From Nipponacmea schrenckii (taxonomy: Eukaryota > Mollusca > Gastropoda > Lottiidae), in contig JAUJPP010000005.1 of assembly GCA_030562195.1 (NCBI GenBank), positions 32,041,106-32,105,105 on the forward strand: DNA of 64,000 nt, given 5' to 3'. The position numbers and the translations under genes were made by a program. The notes beneath the pieces are model-generated. The model made no database searches, was not told where the DNA came from, and was given only the letters and a program-made list of their open reading frames with translations. Of the stretch, positions 1 through 13,102 are shown piece by piece. Position 1 is the stretch's first letter. The number at the start of each line of letters is the position of its first letter.

Positions 1-2640
1 TTCCTTCCAATCCAAATTGATCGCCGCAAATGGCAGATCAGCTAATTGACCTTGAAAAAGGCAAGACCTAGACAAAGCAAAGGTCGCAAGCCTTAAAGGT
101 TTTGATATTTGTAAGCGTTATCGCTGACCACCATTCACGTAACTAACCATCAATACCTTGTTCACCATGCTGCTGTAGTTATGATATTATGTTGTTATAC
201 CTTTAGGCCTACACTTATATATTAACTAACCATGAAGTACTGAAAGTAGAAAACACCAAGCACAAACAAACCGACAAATAGTAAATAAGGGAAGGGTGGG
301 AGGGTATTTTTATTTGTAAATATATATCTTCGATTGTCAAATTCTAAGAAAAATGAGAGGACAAATGTTAAACCTTCCTATATCCAAAATGCAAGTCAAA
401 GAGGAAGTCTATAGTGGAGACTCCTAGGCAGAAGCCTAAGGGGTGAGACAACTCTTTTGTCAACTAGCTTTCCTGGATAATAGGAAATGGTAACTAATGT
501 AAACAACTAACCCTCTGCTCTGTATTCTTCTTCAATAACTTCAGCTATTGGTAAATCAATAGCTGTGATTATTATGCATGTATAGAAATATAACTTTATA
601 ACTTGAAAACTTAGGAAAGATGGAATCCATACAATAATCTAATTGGATAATAAAGCTTAAATTAAAATTAATTTTAGAGATTGTATAATTAGATGAATTG
701 AACACTAAAATCTTTTTTTCGAGAATAAGGGTCCAGAACTTCATGTCATAAGTTAACTCTCTATATTAAAGATAAAAAAGCTCTTTAAAATAATGTATGA
801 ATAAAGATCATGTATGACATATCCATAACTCAAAGTAGCTTAACAATGTAGTACAAAACGCAGTTTGCATCAAAACTGGAATGAAATGTTGGTGCTGAGT
901 GGGTGTACACTAATAGCAACAAAAATTTAGATGGAAGAACTTGATCCAAACTATCCTGATCTGACCACAAAGATTAATTTGCTACAATTTACAGAATTAG
1001 CAAGTCTGAAAGCTAATTTCTGAAATGTCTTAATTCTAAAGTTCTTGACAATTTTAATTTAATTCTGAACCCTATTCTTATCAATTGGCTTTATAAGTGT
1101 ACAGGATTAGCAGAAACATGTTATCCTGAAATTCTATTCCAGCTCAGGGTTTTAATACCAGACAAAACAATCAGAAACTCAAGCTTCTTCAAGACATTTC
1201 TAAATTGGATTCTGCCATTTTTTTTTATTCCCATGTAGATATATCATAGGCCACCAGACAATTTGAAATTAATTTCTACTTTAGCAGAGAACAAAAACAT
1301 GTCATTTCATTTCCCGATTCAATTAAATTTGAATATAGAACTATAATCCTGACTTGAGACCTGGAAAATAATATTTCAATTAAAGCTATTGTTTATATAT
1401 TAACATCAGCCTGAATTTTATGAGGTTTCAATCAATAAAAAGCTCAAGTACATGTAGGCTACATCAGCTGACATACACAACATTATATAACATTTTTTTC
1501 ACTATTGAAATTTTCTTGAGATACCGCCATACCTTGTGAATTACATCACACCATGTGATTTACATAAGACCATGTGATTTACATCATACTGAGTCATATA
1601 TATATAAATAAATTCTTGTGATTTACTTCATTATATCTTTGTGATTAACTAGTAATTATCATATTTTGAGATTTATAACAGCAAAAGATACAAATTTTAC
1701 AGATTTAAATTTATGACAATATGATTATCTCATCTCTTATAATTTAATACCTAGCACCACAATACTTAATGAATAAATAGTTTTATTAAAAACAACATTA
1801 GAATCTCAAAATATCACAACCTTTATATTAATCAATATAAATTAAATAAAATCATGTTTGATCTCAATATTTTAAACAATAGCCATCCAATGATATTGAA
1901 ATAGATAGCAAGGACAGAAATAGATGGTTTACTCAATCTAATAAAAAGCAGATTGTTTTTCAGATGCTCAGATAGGATTCTATGGATTTTAGGCTAATGA
2001 ATATATCAAGACTAATTGAAGATCAAGTTATTTTTGTTTTAAGCTGATTGAGGGTGTATTTCTTCATGTTTAGGTAGACTGATCTCGTGATTACAATATA
2101 ATTGTCTGTTGTTTATAAAGAATGGATTTTTAAAGTAATCTGAGGAAAGTGTATGTCAGTTTCTAAACTGAAAAATGAAAATATAATTTATGGGTAGTAT
2201 GCTTTAATTTTGTGATGATGTTATAATAAAAACTGAGTTATTCAGTTAATCTGTATAGATTTTTAACATGATACATTCCACTGAATTATTAAACAGCATC
2301 CTCATTTACCTTGATAATTCAATATAATTTATGATATATTATCAGTTTCAAGATAAAAGGAATAAGTAAAAGTGATGTGAAATTAATCTGTATTAGTTTT
2401 GTCTTATTGTAGATCTAGATTTTATTATTATACATCAGAATAATACAATAATAAATATTGCCGAATAATACAATTTCACCCATCTTTAAGATGATCCTGT
2501 AATATCAGCCATGAACATAACACTATGAAAACATTAGAATTAAATTCTAATTAACTTATTCATTCTTGGCAATCTTTTGCTGTAAAACAATCTTGTGATC
2601 TTACTGAATGTTTACAATTTTATTATGAAAACAATCATAA
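1..2640. other. gene-free AT-rich stretch
   Basis: I see no coding exon, RNA gene or recognisable transposase here. The short open frames are AT-rich and show no family motifs. The only structure noted is a short direct repeat near 1531-1625. The stretch could be intergenic, or an intron of a gene lying outside the window. Confidence 0.5.
1531..1625. repeat. short imperfect tandem repeat, about 20-bp unit
   Basis: The words CCATGTGATTTACAT and CTTGTGAATTACATCA recur three to four times at about 20-bp spacing. The run ends beside a short (TA)n stretch. Confidence 0.6.
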
Positions 2641-2789
2641 GACTAGATCCCCAGGCTTCGCGAGGTTCTGACGCAGTGCGTAGCAGTTTTGATATACGCT
2701 TTAAAACTACCCAACAAAGTATCGGTTGAACACTAACATTATTTTACAGAGTATAAGTCGTTTTTTTTTTCAAAGCATAATTGGTTCGC

Positions 2790-3660
2790 TGAAACTCGTG
2801 TCATGTAGATCGCCCAAACGCACAATTCAACAAACAGTTTTTAACAATGGAATTCGCAATTTTCAAATGGTGATAAAACGGAAAGTATACATCGTACATC
2901 AAAATATAATATATCAATGGATAGATCTTTTCAAGGGCTATCACATTTGTGCAGCTCACAAGGTCACCAAGTTTCAAGGTTACAATATACGACCATTCGA
3001 AGTTTTTATATATTACTATCAGGTAAATATAAAATCAAAATCAAAATTCAAAAATCGGTTTCCAAATATGATTCAGAAATCCATATTACATTCTATAGAC
3101 ATCAAAATTACACGAATCAGAGTATCTCCAGAGGCCCCATTTCGATTTAAAGAAAATTACGCACAGTTAGTAGAGAAGAAATACAAAATTCTCAAAAACT
3201 AAAAAGCGCATTTTTGGAGGAAATCTGTGGTTTTATATGTCATTACAAAGAGCAGATAAACTGATTCAATATGACTTTTTGTTATTTATAAATTAGTTCA
3301 CGTGACAGAGCTCTTTAAAAATAAAAATCACAAATTTCAATCGGTTATAAAACCGGAAGTAGACATCGGACAACACATATGAATATATCATTGAATAGAT
3401 ACATGTATCATCAAGGGCAATAACTCGTGTTCAGGTCACCAAAGGTCAAGGTCACAAAATACGGGCCTTTGAAATTTTGGTCATTACCAAAAAAATTAAA
3501 ATGGAAATAAAAGAAAACCAAAATCAAAATTCAAAAATCGGCTCCCAAATATGATTGCGCAATCGACTCTAGTCATAAGATATGAAAACTAACGGAATTT
3601 GCTTTATCCCCTGAGGCCCCATTTTGAATTTTACAAAAGTTTGACATTTCAATATGGCGG
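2790..3660. repeat. two diverged tandem copies of an interspersed repeat, period about 490 bp
   Basis: The words TGATAAAACGGAAAGT / TTATAAAACCGGAAGT, TCAAGGGC, AGGTCACCAA, TTCAAAAATCGG, CCAAATATGATT and GAGGCCCCATTT occur in the same order in copy 1 (about 2820-3160) and copy 2 (about 3330-3640). A 158-codon open frame at 2726-3202 lies in copy 1 but is not preserved in copy 2, so it is probably not a gene. The unit carries the TCAAGGGC word of the pearl-like arrays but is otherwise different. Confidence 0.7.
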
Positions 3661-4212
3661 CTTATCTTTTGCTTCCGGTCTGGATTTTTTCATCTTCGTT
3701 TTTTTGTATGACTATTTTTAGGATATTGCAAAAGAAATTTTTGAAATATCGTAAGAATTCAGGAAGTTAATTTTAAAATTCACAAGCAAATAACTTCGAA
3801 ACCAGAAGTGATGTCAGAAATTTGAAAAATAATTTTTGATCGCATTAAAAAGGTGTATCTACCTGTAAGTTTTCAGGTGGATAAAAATAAAATTGTAGAA
3901 GTTGATAAAAACGCAAAAATTGAAATTAAAAAAGTCAGCTACAAAGGTAATGAAGCTAGCAGTTTTAAACTGCAGTTATGTAGCTAGCAGTTAAAAGAAC
4001 CTAACAAAAGAAGTCCTGGCAAAATCAGTTGAAAAATAAAGGTAATAAATAGCAAAAACTAAGAAAGAGCCATTGCCCACAGCTCATTTCCGGTTAATCT
4101 GAATGACGTCATTTTACATTTAACAAATAGTAGTCTCGCAGTTTGAATGGCAGACAGCAACAGGAAGTTTGTAGCATGTTGCCTTCTAAGAGAAAAATTG
4201 AATGTGAAATTC

Positions 4213-4287
4213 GAAAAAAAAAAAAAAGAAAAAAAAAAAAAAAAAAACATTTCGAAAACAAAGCAGTGCGTTCGATGAACGCACTGC
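4213..4287. repeat. A-rich tract followed by a perfect 11-bp GC-rich hairpin
   Basis: A run of about 34 bases, nearly all A, is followed by GCAGTGCGTTC (4263-4273), a 3-nt loop, and its exact complement (4277-4287). The word GCAGTGCGT also occurs near 2674, ahead of the repeat at 2790-3660. The hairpin may be the terminus of a mobile element, but no defining end motif such as CTRR follows it. Confidence 0.6.
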
Positions 4288-4289
4288 AA

Positions 4290-5820
4290 TTAAAGAGGAA
4301 TCAATGCATCAAGTATAATTTATAGTCAATTTAATATCTATTTATCTATTCTGGTCAATCTGATATTTTCCAGTTTTGGCATCAGGTTGTTTTTGGGGTT
4401 TTTTTTTAAACTCACTTAACATCAGGTAAATCTGTAAGGAACTGTCTCAATGAGGTTCATGTGATTCTCAATTGTTAACAGATCACTCTTATAAAGAACT
4501 AGTGCTGTCTGAAGTTGAAGCTGATCTGGTTAACACTCTCAGCAAGGGAATACTGCTTACTTGATTGATGTGAGTAGACATAAAAGAGGAAGAAAAATAC
4601 ATAAAAGCATATTAATCATTAAGCTACATGGTATGTATGGAGACTTGATATCACATTACATTAGTTTTGTGACAGAAATTGTACATTCTTATACATGTAT
4701 TCCTAGGAGGTTTGTATACAGTTTTGAAAGCTGTATTATAAACTATTACTTGTAGAAACTATAGTACTTGTATATTCAATGACTGCATGGAATATAATTT
4801 TAATAAAGTGAAACCCTTCAAACTGTATCCTCTATAAACCAACATCACACTGGCACACCAGCTATTTATTCATCAAAATAAGGTCCCAAAATGGCTAATC
4901 TATGGTATATTAACATCTCTAAACCAGCAGCTTTAGATTATTTGTAAGTAATCTGTTGATTGATACTAAAGGTAAGGATGAAATGTGCCTTGCGAATAAT
5001 AAAAATAAATGATTACTTCCTTTTCCATTAAAATATAGATGTTCATTGTTGTAATGATTGAACATTATTCAAATAACATTTACTTATAATTTTGAGGATG
5101 AAAAATGATCAGGGATTCAAATTAATTTTGCTTCAGTGGCATAATGCACAATAAACCAGCAACCCCTTTAAACTGGCATTCCATTGGTTAATCAATTTAT
5201 TACTGGCACAAATGTTGCCTTTTTTCAGATATTTTAAAAGGAATTTGAGGAATTACTTAACCTTCAAAAAAAGAATGTGATATATTTGGAAATTTTTACA
5301 AACAGAGGGAGGTCATTAGACAAACTGACAACTTATTATTCTACTCTAACTTCTACCAGATGAGCTACCCAAATAAATAGTCAAGTGGTTCAAGGCTTGA
5401 TCACTTACAGTAAAGAGAACCTACTACCATTAAGCCAAAGAACACAAAACTTACAGTCCTGTTATCAAGACCATTGAAAAACATTATAAAAAGAAAATTT
5501 AAAAGCTAACCCTTTACAAAATCCAGAAAAAATGAAATTAAATGTTGATTTTTTTATGAAATATTGTTTTACACTTTTACCAGTAGTCAGTAATTGGTTT
5601 TCTAAAACATTTCAAACAAAAATGACTCTTTCATTATTATTATGATTTTGTTTATCCACAACAAGCTTCTTCCAAGATTTTGTGAATAGAAGCTATATCC
5701 TTGTTTTATTAAAAGAGTCATAGAATTAATGCTTTTTCAATTTAGGAACTTCTATTGAATAGTGACTAGTTACAAATTTCAACCACTATAATACCTAATT
5801 CCAAACTGAAATACTCTTAT
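4290..5820. other. gene-free stretch
   Basis: Unannotated AT-rich sequence. I saw no exon with splice signals and protein similarity on either strand. Confidence 0.45.
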
Positions 5821-5824
5821 AGGC

Positions 5825-5985
5825 TAATGAAGACGGGCAACACCAAGCACAGCCTTTAGCACACCGGTCCTCAGTTTATTGCCCCATTAGAATGACTAGA
5901 TGCTTTTTCATGTCAGTCCCTCCAACCTGCAATAATGACAAGGGGAAACCGGGCTGAAAAATCAGAAATTTTATTTTGTTCATGC
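5825..5985 (-). repeat. partial copy of a SINE body
   Basis: It shares an ordered series of words with the fuller copy at 10446-10770: GGGCAACACCA, GCACAGCCTTTAGCACA, CAGTTTATTG, GACTAGATGCTTTTTCATG, CCAACCTGCA and GGGCTGAAAAATC. The tRNA-derived head is missing, so this is a truncated copy. Orientation follows the fuller copy. Confidence 0.7.
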
Positions 5986-5989
5986 TTTG

Positions 5990-8900
5990 AAAAAATATCA
6001 ATATTTTTACCCTAATCTCAATATCTTTCTAGGCATGTCTTTCTTGATCTAACCACCTGATTGTCAAACATTGGCATCATGATTTCCTCTCTGCCCACTT
6101 CTAGGAATCAACTGTAACTATTATACAGTATGCAAGTCTTTAGAATTTATTTGCAATCTCTGATGTCTATAAATAATACAAGTACTAAAAACACATGGTT
6201 ATACTTGATATTTTAATGTTTTACCTGCATACCTCCAGAGTCAGTAATATTACAATTAAACAACACAGCCACTTAGTAAACAATATCTCATTTATGAATT
6301 TGCTAAAAATCTATGCACATACTTTCAATGCTGAAATAAAAAAGAAAGCACTAAATTGTGTAGAAAGCAGCAAGAATAATCTGCATTGTTAAAGGTAAAT
6401 TTCTTATTGAATAACAAGACGAGAAACAACAAGTTTATTCATGCCAATGAACCATTCATTGTAGAAACACCCAAGAAAAGACTGAATTGTGTCTCTTTTT
6501 AAAGCAACGAATGTAATCTGTTATTTAATAACAAGATTTTTTTAGATAATTAATAGTTGCATAGTAAGACAGAATTTATAGAACAATTTATTTTATTAAG
6601 CAAGGGAAATCAATATCATCATAAACATATACAACACCCATTTTATTTTGATATCATATTCTTATTTAGCTTTTCTGTTATTTGATTGAGCTTCTTATTC
6701 CCTTCTAGGAATGGCAACAGAAAGGATAATATTCCTGTGGAAGTCAATAAGAGAAGGCATTCTGCTTCCATGGGGTAGAATTGTCTTTTATTTGTTCTAA
6801 AATAAACAAGTGGGTGGTCAACTATGAAAAGATGATATTTGAAACTGTCTGTCTGTTTTTAGTTCACCTCTTGTGACTTGTAAGTCAATCAAATTCTTAT
6901 GTCTACATCTACAGCAAATCTAAAGAAAGCTTTCGCTGATAATAATAATAACCTCTAATATCTCATTTCTAGTCTAGCATAATGTTGGACAAAATTAACT
7001 GGGAAACAAATCACTTATTTGTAGAATAATTTCCTCAGGTTTGACATTTTCTACTTCAATATCAAACCATGAGATATGAAAATTTGTTAAAACTTTAAAG
7101 AGAAATAAATGGATGGTATTAGGAATATTTCAGTAAAGCTGATAATTTGACTGAGTTCTGTACTGTCTCCAGGGTACCATCATCAGACATTTAATAAACA
7201 AGATGTCTATTGATTTTATATGTTAACAATCTTATTATGAATCAATCTCGACTACTTGCTTTACAAGTAATTAGTTTTCATTCTAGATGTGTTTTTGACA
7301 TTTAATATCTAAAATATTAATTTTGAATTGTACTTTCAATGTACTTGTATAAGACAAACAAATATAAAATACAAAACAAGCTGAAAAAGAGATTTGAACC
7401 TTGGTAATTAGGTCATGGTCTGTCTCATGCTGTTAAATGATTTTTAAAAAAATTGCTTTTAAATTAATTTTATTAGTAAATAGTTATTAAAACATTCATG
7501 TGTTCATGTCATGGAAAAAATTAGGAGATTTGCCTTGAAAAATCGGGAGTAATGTGAAATATGAGTAGATTTATTTAGATTCATTAAATATTGTAAACAT
7601 GGATACAAGGTTGTTCCCAATCACCTAAATTAAATGTTACTTTTTCTAAAATTGTAATTCATGACTTCTCTCCATCATTACTTGCACAGAATGAAAGGAA
7701 AAGCAATTTTCCTGAAGCAAGCTCACAAAATATTGAACTGAATTTGCCATTTCCATTTGAAATGTTACTGAAATGAGATATTTTGTTAATCCAGTAAATT
7801 GAAAGTAATAGACCAGACACTTGAATTATGTAAAACTTGGTTTTAATATTGGTTTATTTAGTATTGTTATAAAGAGATTTTACTGTACAACTTCATCAAA
7901 TATTATCAACGATATTATTCAAATGAAAATAAATATTTAACAGGTACATACTACCAATTACAAATTACATCAAAATCATGCCAAAAAGTTTAAATATATC
8001 CAATTCTGTTTTGTTGGGAGATTGGGTATATTTGGGTATTTTTATAAGAGGTTTGTGAATTTAGAAAACAAAATAATATTGTGATAGTTGTATGAGAAGT
8101 TCAGATGAAAGGTCATGAAAACATTCTGATGGTAACTCAAACTACACCTTTACAATTCGATCCCTTTCTTTAATCATATATATATATACCACTACCAGCT
8201 ATAAATAATTGAAACATATATATAAGTCTACTATCTGGAATCCCACAAGCAATTTTAATTACTCTCAGACTTAAAGATGGGTTCCCTCATTAATTAGAGC
8301 CAAAGTAAGCTTACTAAGTGATAAATTTGAGTTTCTAATGAATAATCCATGTATTCTCAAGTTCAAAAGACCTATGTGGACGTAGAAATCCCTTTGACTC
8401 CAATCTGCTTTGAAACGCTTAATTTAGACTCCATGTTTGATCACATGACCAAATGATGTCATATGAATGAAGGTGTATAAGAATTGATTTTGTATTTTAT
8501 TATCATTATCTAAACATATTCAAAAAGAGATATAGTGAGTTTAAACTTATTTAAATTAATTAATAATGTTTTTACAAAATGTTATTTTAACGTATTATTG
8601 CCTTTTGCAAGAGATAATAAATGGAATTGTTGTTGTTGTGGAAAATATTAAGGAATGTGGGCAAGTACGCATGTGTGCATATTTAACAACCACAGCGTCC
8701 GGTTATGTTCCAAATTAACAGACTGATAATACCCTGCCGAGGGAAATCCTGTCATAATTAGCCTAATTACGAGTTAATTAAGGACTTGTGGAACCATCCG
8801 GTATTTTCCCAGTCATTAGAACACCTCTACTTTCTATTGATATATGTATTACTGGTCTAATTATGGTATATATATATATATATATGAAAATAAGTCAACC

Positions 8901-9720
8901 CTTCTTTAAACTAATTACTGGATAAGAATTATAAAGTCCCGAATTCATATATCTTTTTTACATTTGAATAATATAAATGAGAATACAAGAGTAGGATATA
9001 TGACAATATACAATCTTAATATATGAGTCAATCTGAAACATGTTTATTCCTGGCCATTTTGCCTTAGGTCACAATAATCCATTATGCTTTGACAAATGGT
9101 TTACATACCATGGTCACAATAAGTAATTGGTTGTTTATAGTTAACTTAGATTTGATGTGCTTATGTAGGAATTATGATTTAATTAAGATGAAATACATAT
9201 TAGTAAAAAATATGAGAATAATGTCAAATTAAAAGAAATTGAATGAGAACAAAAGAATACGACATATGACTTTCAGAATCTGAATATTTTCATAAACATT
9301 TTATGGTATCTTAGCAATGTAGTTGTAGGATACTTTAAGAATCCATCCAGTTAATTTGAACACCTTTTAAGAAAAGAAAATTCACATGAAAGGAAAAACT
9401 TCACTCATTCAATCTCTTTGTATGATAAATTTACAGTAATTCAATAAAAATAAAAAAGGTTTATGGTGTTAGCATAAGATTTATAGAGTCCCTTCGGAGA
9501 CTGATGAGCCATGAACAGAGTCACTTCTGATAGTTTTTTAGATGAATGATTTAAATCAATCAATCAATTAGAGTAATGAGTATTTATTTTTAAATCTCTG
9601 TAGGGATACTTTAAAATTTCAATATGGTGATTATGATCTTGAAATGCTAATTAAGTTTTACATTTATGAATTATGACCTCACAATAAATGTGTATAATAT
9701 TGTTAATTAGTCCACTACTG
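5990..9720. other. gene-free stretch with one (TA)n microsatellite
   Basis: No exon or transposase was recognised. A pure (TA)n run sits at 8867-8885. All open frames are short and AT-driven. Confidence 0.45.
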
Positions 9721-9727
9721 CCAGATT

Positions 9728-10195
9728 GTAACACTAAAACCTCCTTTACACTACAAAATTTCTCAGATCGGTACAGATGAATTTTGTGTAATGTAAACGA
9801 TCGAGTGTTCTCAGAACGGTTCCAATTTCGGCCCACCTCTTAGAGATGGTCTTGAAACTATTCTCAGACCAGACTTAATTTGTTTCAGTGTAAACACTAT
9901 GCGTGCCGAGATTAGATAACTGCGGGTGCGCATTGACTGACCTTCACCTTTTCCCGTGAAATCTGATCGTTATCAGAAGCCATTTTTGTTTTCATCCAAG
10001 CAACATAGCCGTAAATATTTACCTCTTTCACGAAGAGTTCCATTAGAATGCGTCGTTTAAATTATTATTTTGGAACTGTTCTCAGCACCCTTGTAATATT
10101 GTTGGTGTAATAGGGGTAAATTTGTGATTTTATCGCGGCCTCGCCCAGACTGAGAACGGACGCTGTATAGCGGCCTGATGTAAACAGGGCTTAAC
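9728..10195. mobile_element. possible MITE with imperfect terminal inverted repeats
   Basis: The left edge reads CCTCCTTTACACTACA. The right edge, on the opposite strand, reads AGCCCTGTTTACATCA, which is a weak inverted match. Motifs such as AATGTAAACGATCGAG and TGTAAACAGGG, and the higher GC content, set the stretch apart from its flanks. The class is unknown. Confidence 0.35.
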
Positions 10196-10445
10196 TGTCA
10201 GTTTTTAGGTCATATAGGAGCAACTGAATAAATGGATACACTTCATACTAAATCTTTGGTGGTGTAATGAGGCATTTAGTAATCAAGAATATTGGATAAT
10301 TATAATTTTAAAGAGTCATTCTAATCAGGTTATAATCTTTCGACAATAAATCTATATGGGGACGGGATAAAGCAATTGATCTAAGGTCTTGAAGAATCAG
10401 TAGAAAAAGGTTATTTGACTGCTCCAGATTCAGCTAATAATGCAG

Positions 10446-10770
10446 ACTACTTTTCTGCACTTTATGGGCAACACCATGCAGTTTGCAATGAGGGAAATTT
10501 TGTCAGAATATCGGCTTTAGCCCACTCTTTTTGCGATTTCAGACTGTCGAGGGATCTTTAACGTGCACAGCCTGTAGCACATGTGGCCCCAGTTTATTGT
10601 CCTAACCGAACGACTAGACGCTTTTTTCATGTTAGTCCCACCAACCTGCATCACTGACAAGGGTTAACTGGGCTGAAAAATCTGAAAGTTATTTCGATCT
10701 TTACTGGGATTGAACCCTGGACCTTTAGGTTAGTTAGGTAGCGTCTAACTCGTTGTGCCACCACAGCTCC
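10446..10770 (-). mobile_element. tRNA-derived SINE, near full length
   Basis: Read on the minus strand from 10770, the head has an RNA polymerase III A-box-like word (TGGCACAACGAGTTAGACGC, 10760-10741) and a B-box-like word (GGTTCAATCCC, 10716-10706). The body that follows contains GTGCACGTTAAAGATCCC, a core word I associate with SINEs of molluscs and other invertebrates. A second, headless copy lies at 5825-5985. Confidence 0.8.
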
Positions 10771-10774
10771 AGAA

Positions 10775-12000
10775 AACATGTTAAAACACATTATCTGCTA
10801 GCTATATAAAATAAGTAGCTTTCAGTTAAGCCAAACACACAAGCAAAAGTCTATTGTGTAGCCAAGAACCATTTCATTGAAAACCAAATCTGTTTATTTC
10901 AAGTCTGTCGTGTCTGATGAATAAAAACATTTTTATGAATAACATTTTCCTTCCTCAAACAATCAACATAAAATATCTTATCCTGAGAAATAACGTTGTA
11001 TTTGAACCATGTGGTCATATATAGCATGTGATAAAGTGGCATACTCAATATTTCTTTTTAAATATGCAGCAAATGAAAACTTGAACACAACAATATATTT
11101 TTGTTTTCAACAGAAAAATTCTTCGTATGGCAACAAGTAACCTCATAAAATGTCCAATGGAATGATTTATTCAATGAGAACTTTTGAAAATTTATGATGA
11201 AAATATATTTTCATTCAACAAAGAATATTCATTATCAACAACTTGTTTGATAACAAATTTTATCTGTTTCCAACTATTCAATAAATCAGAATTATGTAAG
11301 ATATCATTATGTTATCTGAAGTATCATGAAAGATTTTCTATGTTTTCTGAAATCTTTTATCTGATGAATCACAACACACTTCATGACACAAAACAGATGA
11401 TAGTTTTTTTGATCTGTAGAAATTTTATCAAGCATTTGTGTCAGGACTTTCTTAACATTCCACTCTTCATGTTCTAACAATATGAAAAACTAGGAAGATT
11501 AGGATGTTGACTAAAGAGTAACAGCAAGAATTTTTGATCCTCATTTTATCATCTTTGTTCTTAAAGGGGCAGTATGCAAAATTTTCATTATAAAAACTGC
11601 TATACAATTATATGTAAGAGATTTTATAGTGCTTGTTTCGACATAAGTGGATGTTTGTTGGGAAAAAGCCAGATGACAGAATCATAACTAATTTTTTATA
11701 TGTTATGAACCATCATTTTTATTATTGAATGTTTTATTATATGGCAAGTCAGATATCTCAACCTGTGAACATGCTAGATCAAGAAAAGGCATACAACATT
11801 TATATTCCAGTTTAAGTGTGTAAAGAGATATACGTGTAGCAGTAAGAAAGAAAACTGGCATTATCAATGTCAGATTCAAGAGCCAAGTTAGGATCTTTAG
11901 ACTTATAAGAATTCATTTGTAGATTTGAACTAAATGTGAAAATATAAAAGGACTGTTTGCTTGAATATTGCAAGTGTTACAAATGTGGTTCTACCTGTTC
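10775..12000. other. gene-free stretch
   Basis: Nothing recognised. The open frame at 11184-11477 (97 codons) is AT-rich and has no motif or splice context. Confidence 0.45.
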
Positions 12001-12004
12001 ACCA

Positions 12005-12310
12005 GACATTATATCAGGGATCATGATTTGCCCATATATGCCAGACTTGACGAACGGTCTTGCCAAAATGACCGACGGCAATTTGCCTTGTAATAGGTTA
12101 ATTATTGAACAATGAAAATCATTTCAAAGAGAACGGGACCGTGTAAAACTACTTAGCCTACTTTATTTACAAACAAAAGCGAGTAACACTTGTCACGATA
12201 ATCCTTTAATCACTATGTATGGTTTCAATTGTTTTCCTATATATCTTGCCGTTAAATTCTAATCGGTCATCATTCATTGATATTATCCTTCATCATGTCC
12301 ATGATAGGAT
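12005..12310 (+). repeat. copy 1 of an unclassified interspersed family (shared with 29705-30345 and 39838-40310)
   Basis: It shares an ordered set of words with the other two copies: ATATATGCC, TGCCAAAATGACCG, CACGATAATCC, and TTAAATTCTAATCGGTCATCATTCATTGA split across a short gap. This copy lacks the 3' half seen at 30150-30345. I see no transposase motif. Confidence 0.7.
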
Positions 12311-12530
12311 GATTATATGCAAGTTAGCTATGGGCCCCAACACTATACCACATTAAAATTGGATTTTTCATTTTTGGAAATTTCCCAAAAACCTACAACT
12401 TTTTATGTCTGCCATTGCCCCTAATGTGCCTAGATAATGTGTATAGACAGGTGGACTAGAATATTGTGTATAATATATGAAACAAATCACAGTATTTACT
12501 TCACCTATTTCATTTTAGTACAGTATATCC

Positions 12531-13100
12531 TGCTCATAAGACCAGCTTTATTAAGAGCCCACCTTCAATAAGCGACCACAATAAATTCCCCCCTACGAGT
12601 TTTCAATGTAATTATCGACTAATAAGCGACCACCTTGTATTTACACTCCCAATTGATTAAAATAACTCAATAAAGCGACAATGACACTTCTGATTATCTC
12701 CCTTAACAAAGATCGCGTTCACACGTTCATCGTGTTCCGGATGTTGTTATAAAAACATATTAATGGAATAATGCTTATTACCGGGCAATTAAAATGCAAG
12801 TAAAGAATGATATCTTATTGATTTAAGATAGAGAATATTGACTTTGAAAACTATAGTTACTGTGAAAACTTGGGTATCTAAAAGAAAATAAAATACTCCA
12901 AAATATGACACCCCATCGGTAGATAGGAGACAGCATGCAAAAGCGGTAGAAACTACACATGTATGAGTGAAAGTAAGATCCTATGATTTCCAAAATGTCA
13001 AAACGAAATGTTCTTGCAGTTCCTCTCCTAAGAGGCCACCTTCATTCAGCGACCGTTTTTAAATATTCCCTTGAGTGGTCTCTGAATGCAGGTTCTACTG
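12531..13100. mobile_element. pogo/Tigger-type MITE with TA target duplication
   Basis: The left end is CAGTATATCCTGC after TA (12529-12530). The right end on the opposite strand is CAGTAGAACCTGCATTCAG, next to TA (13101-13102). Inside are subterminal repeats such as AAGCGACCACC and CAGCGACCG, as in pogo-like TIRs. No transposase is encoded in the 570 bp, so the element would be non-autonomous. Class assignment rests on TIR similarity recalled from memory. Confidence 0.75.
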
Positions 13101-13102
13101 TA

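Noticed and set aside
2726..3202. 158-codon plus-strand open frame
   Set aside because: It lies in one copy of a tandem repeat and is not preserved in the second copy. It shows no protein motif.
4059..4325. Short open frames across the A/T-rich tract
   Set aside because: Lysine- or phenylalanine-rich translation of a homopolymer tract with no other support.
10698..10770. Possible tRNA gene on the minus strand
   Set aside because: It has A- and B-box words but no complete cloverleaf, and it continues into a SINE body.
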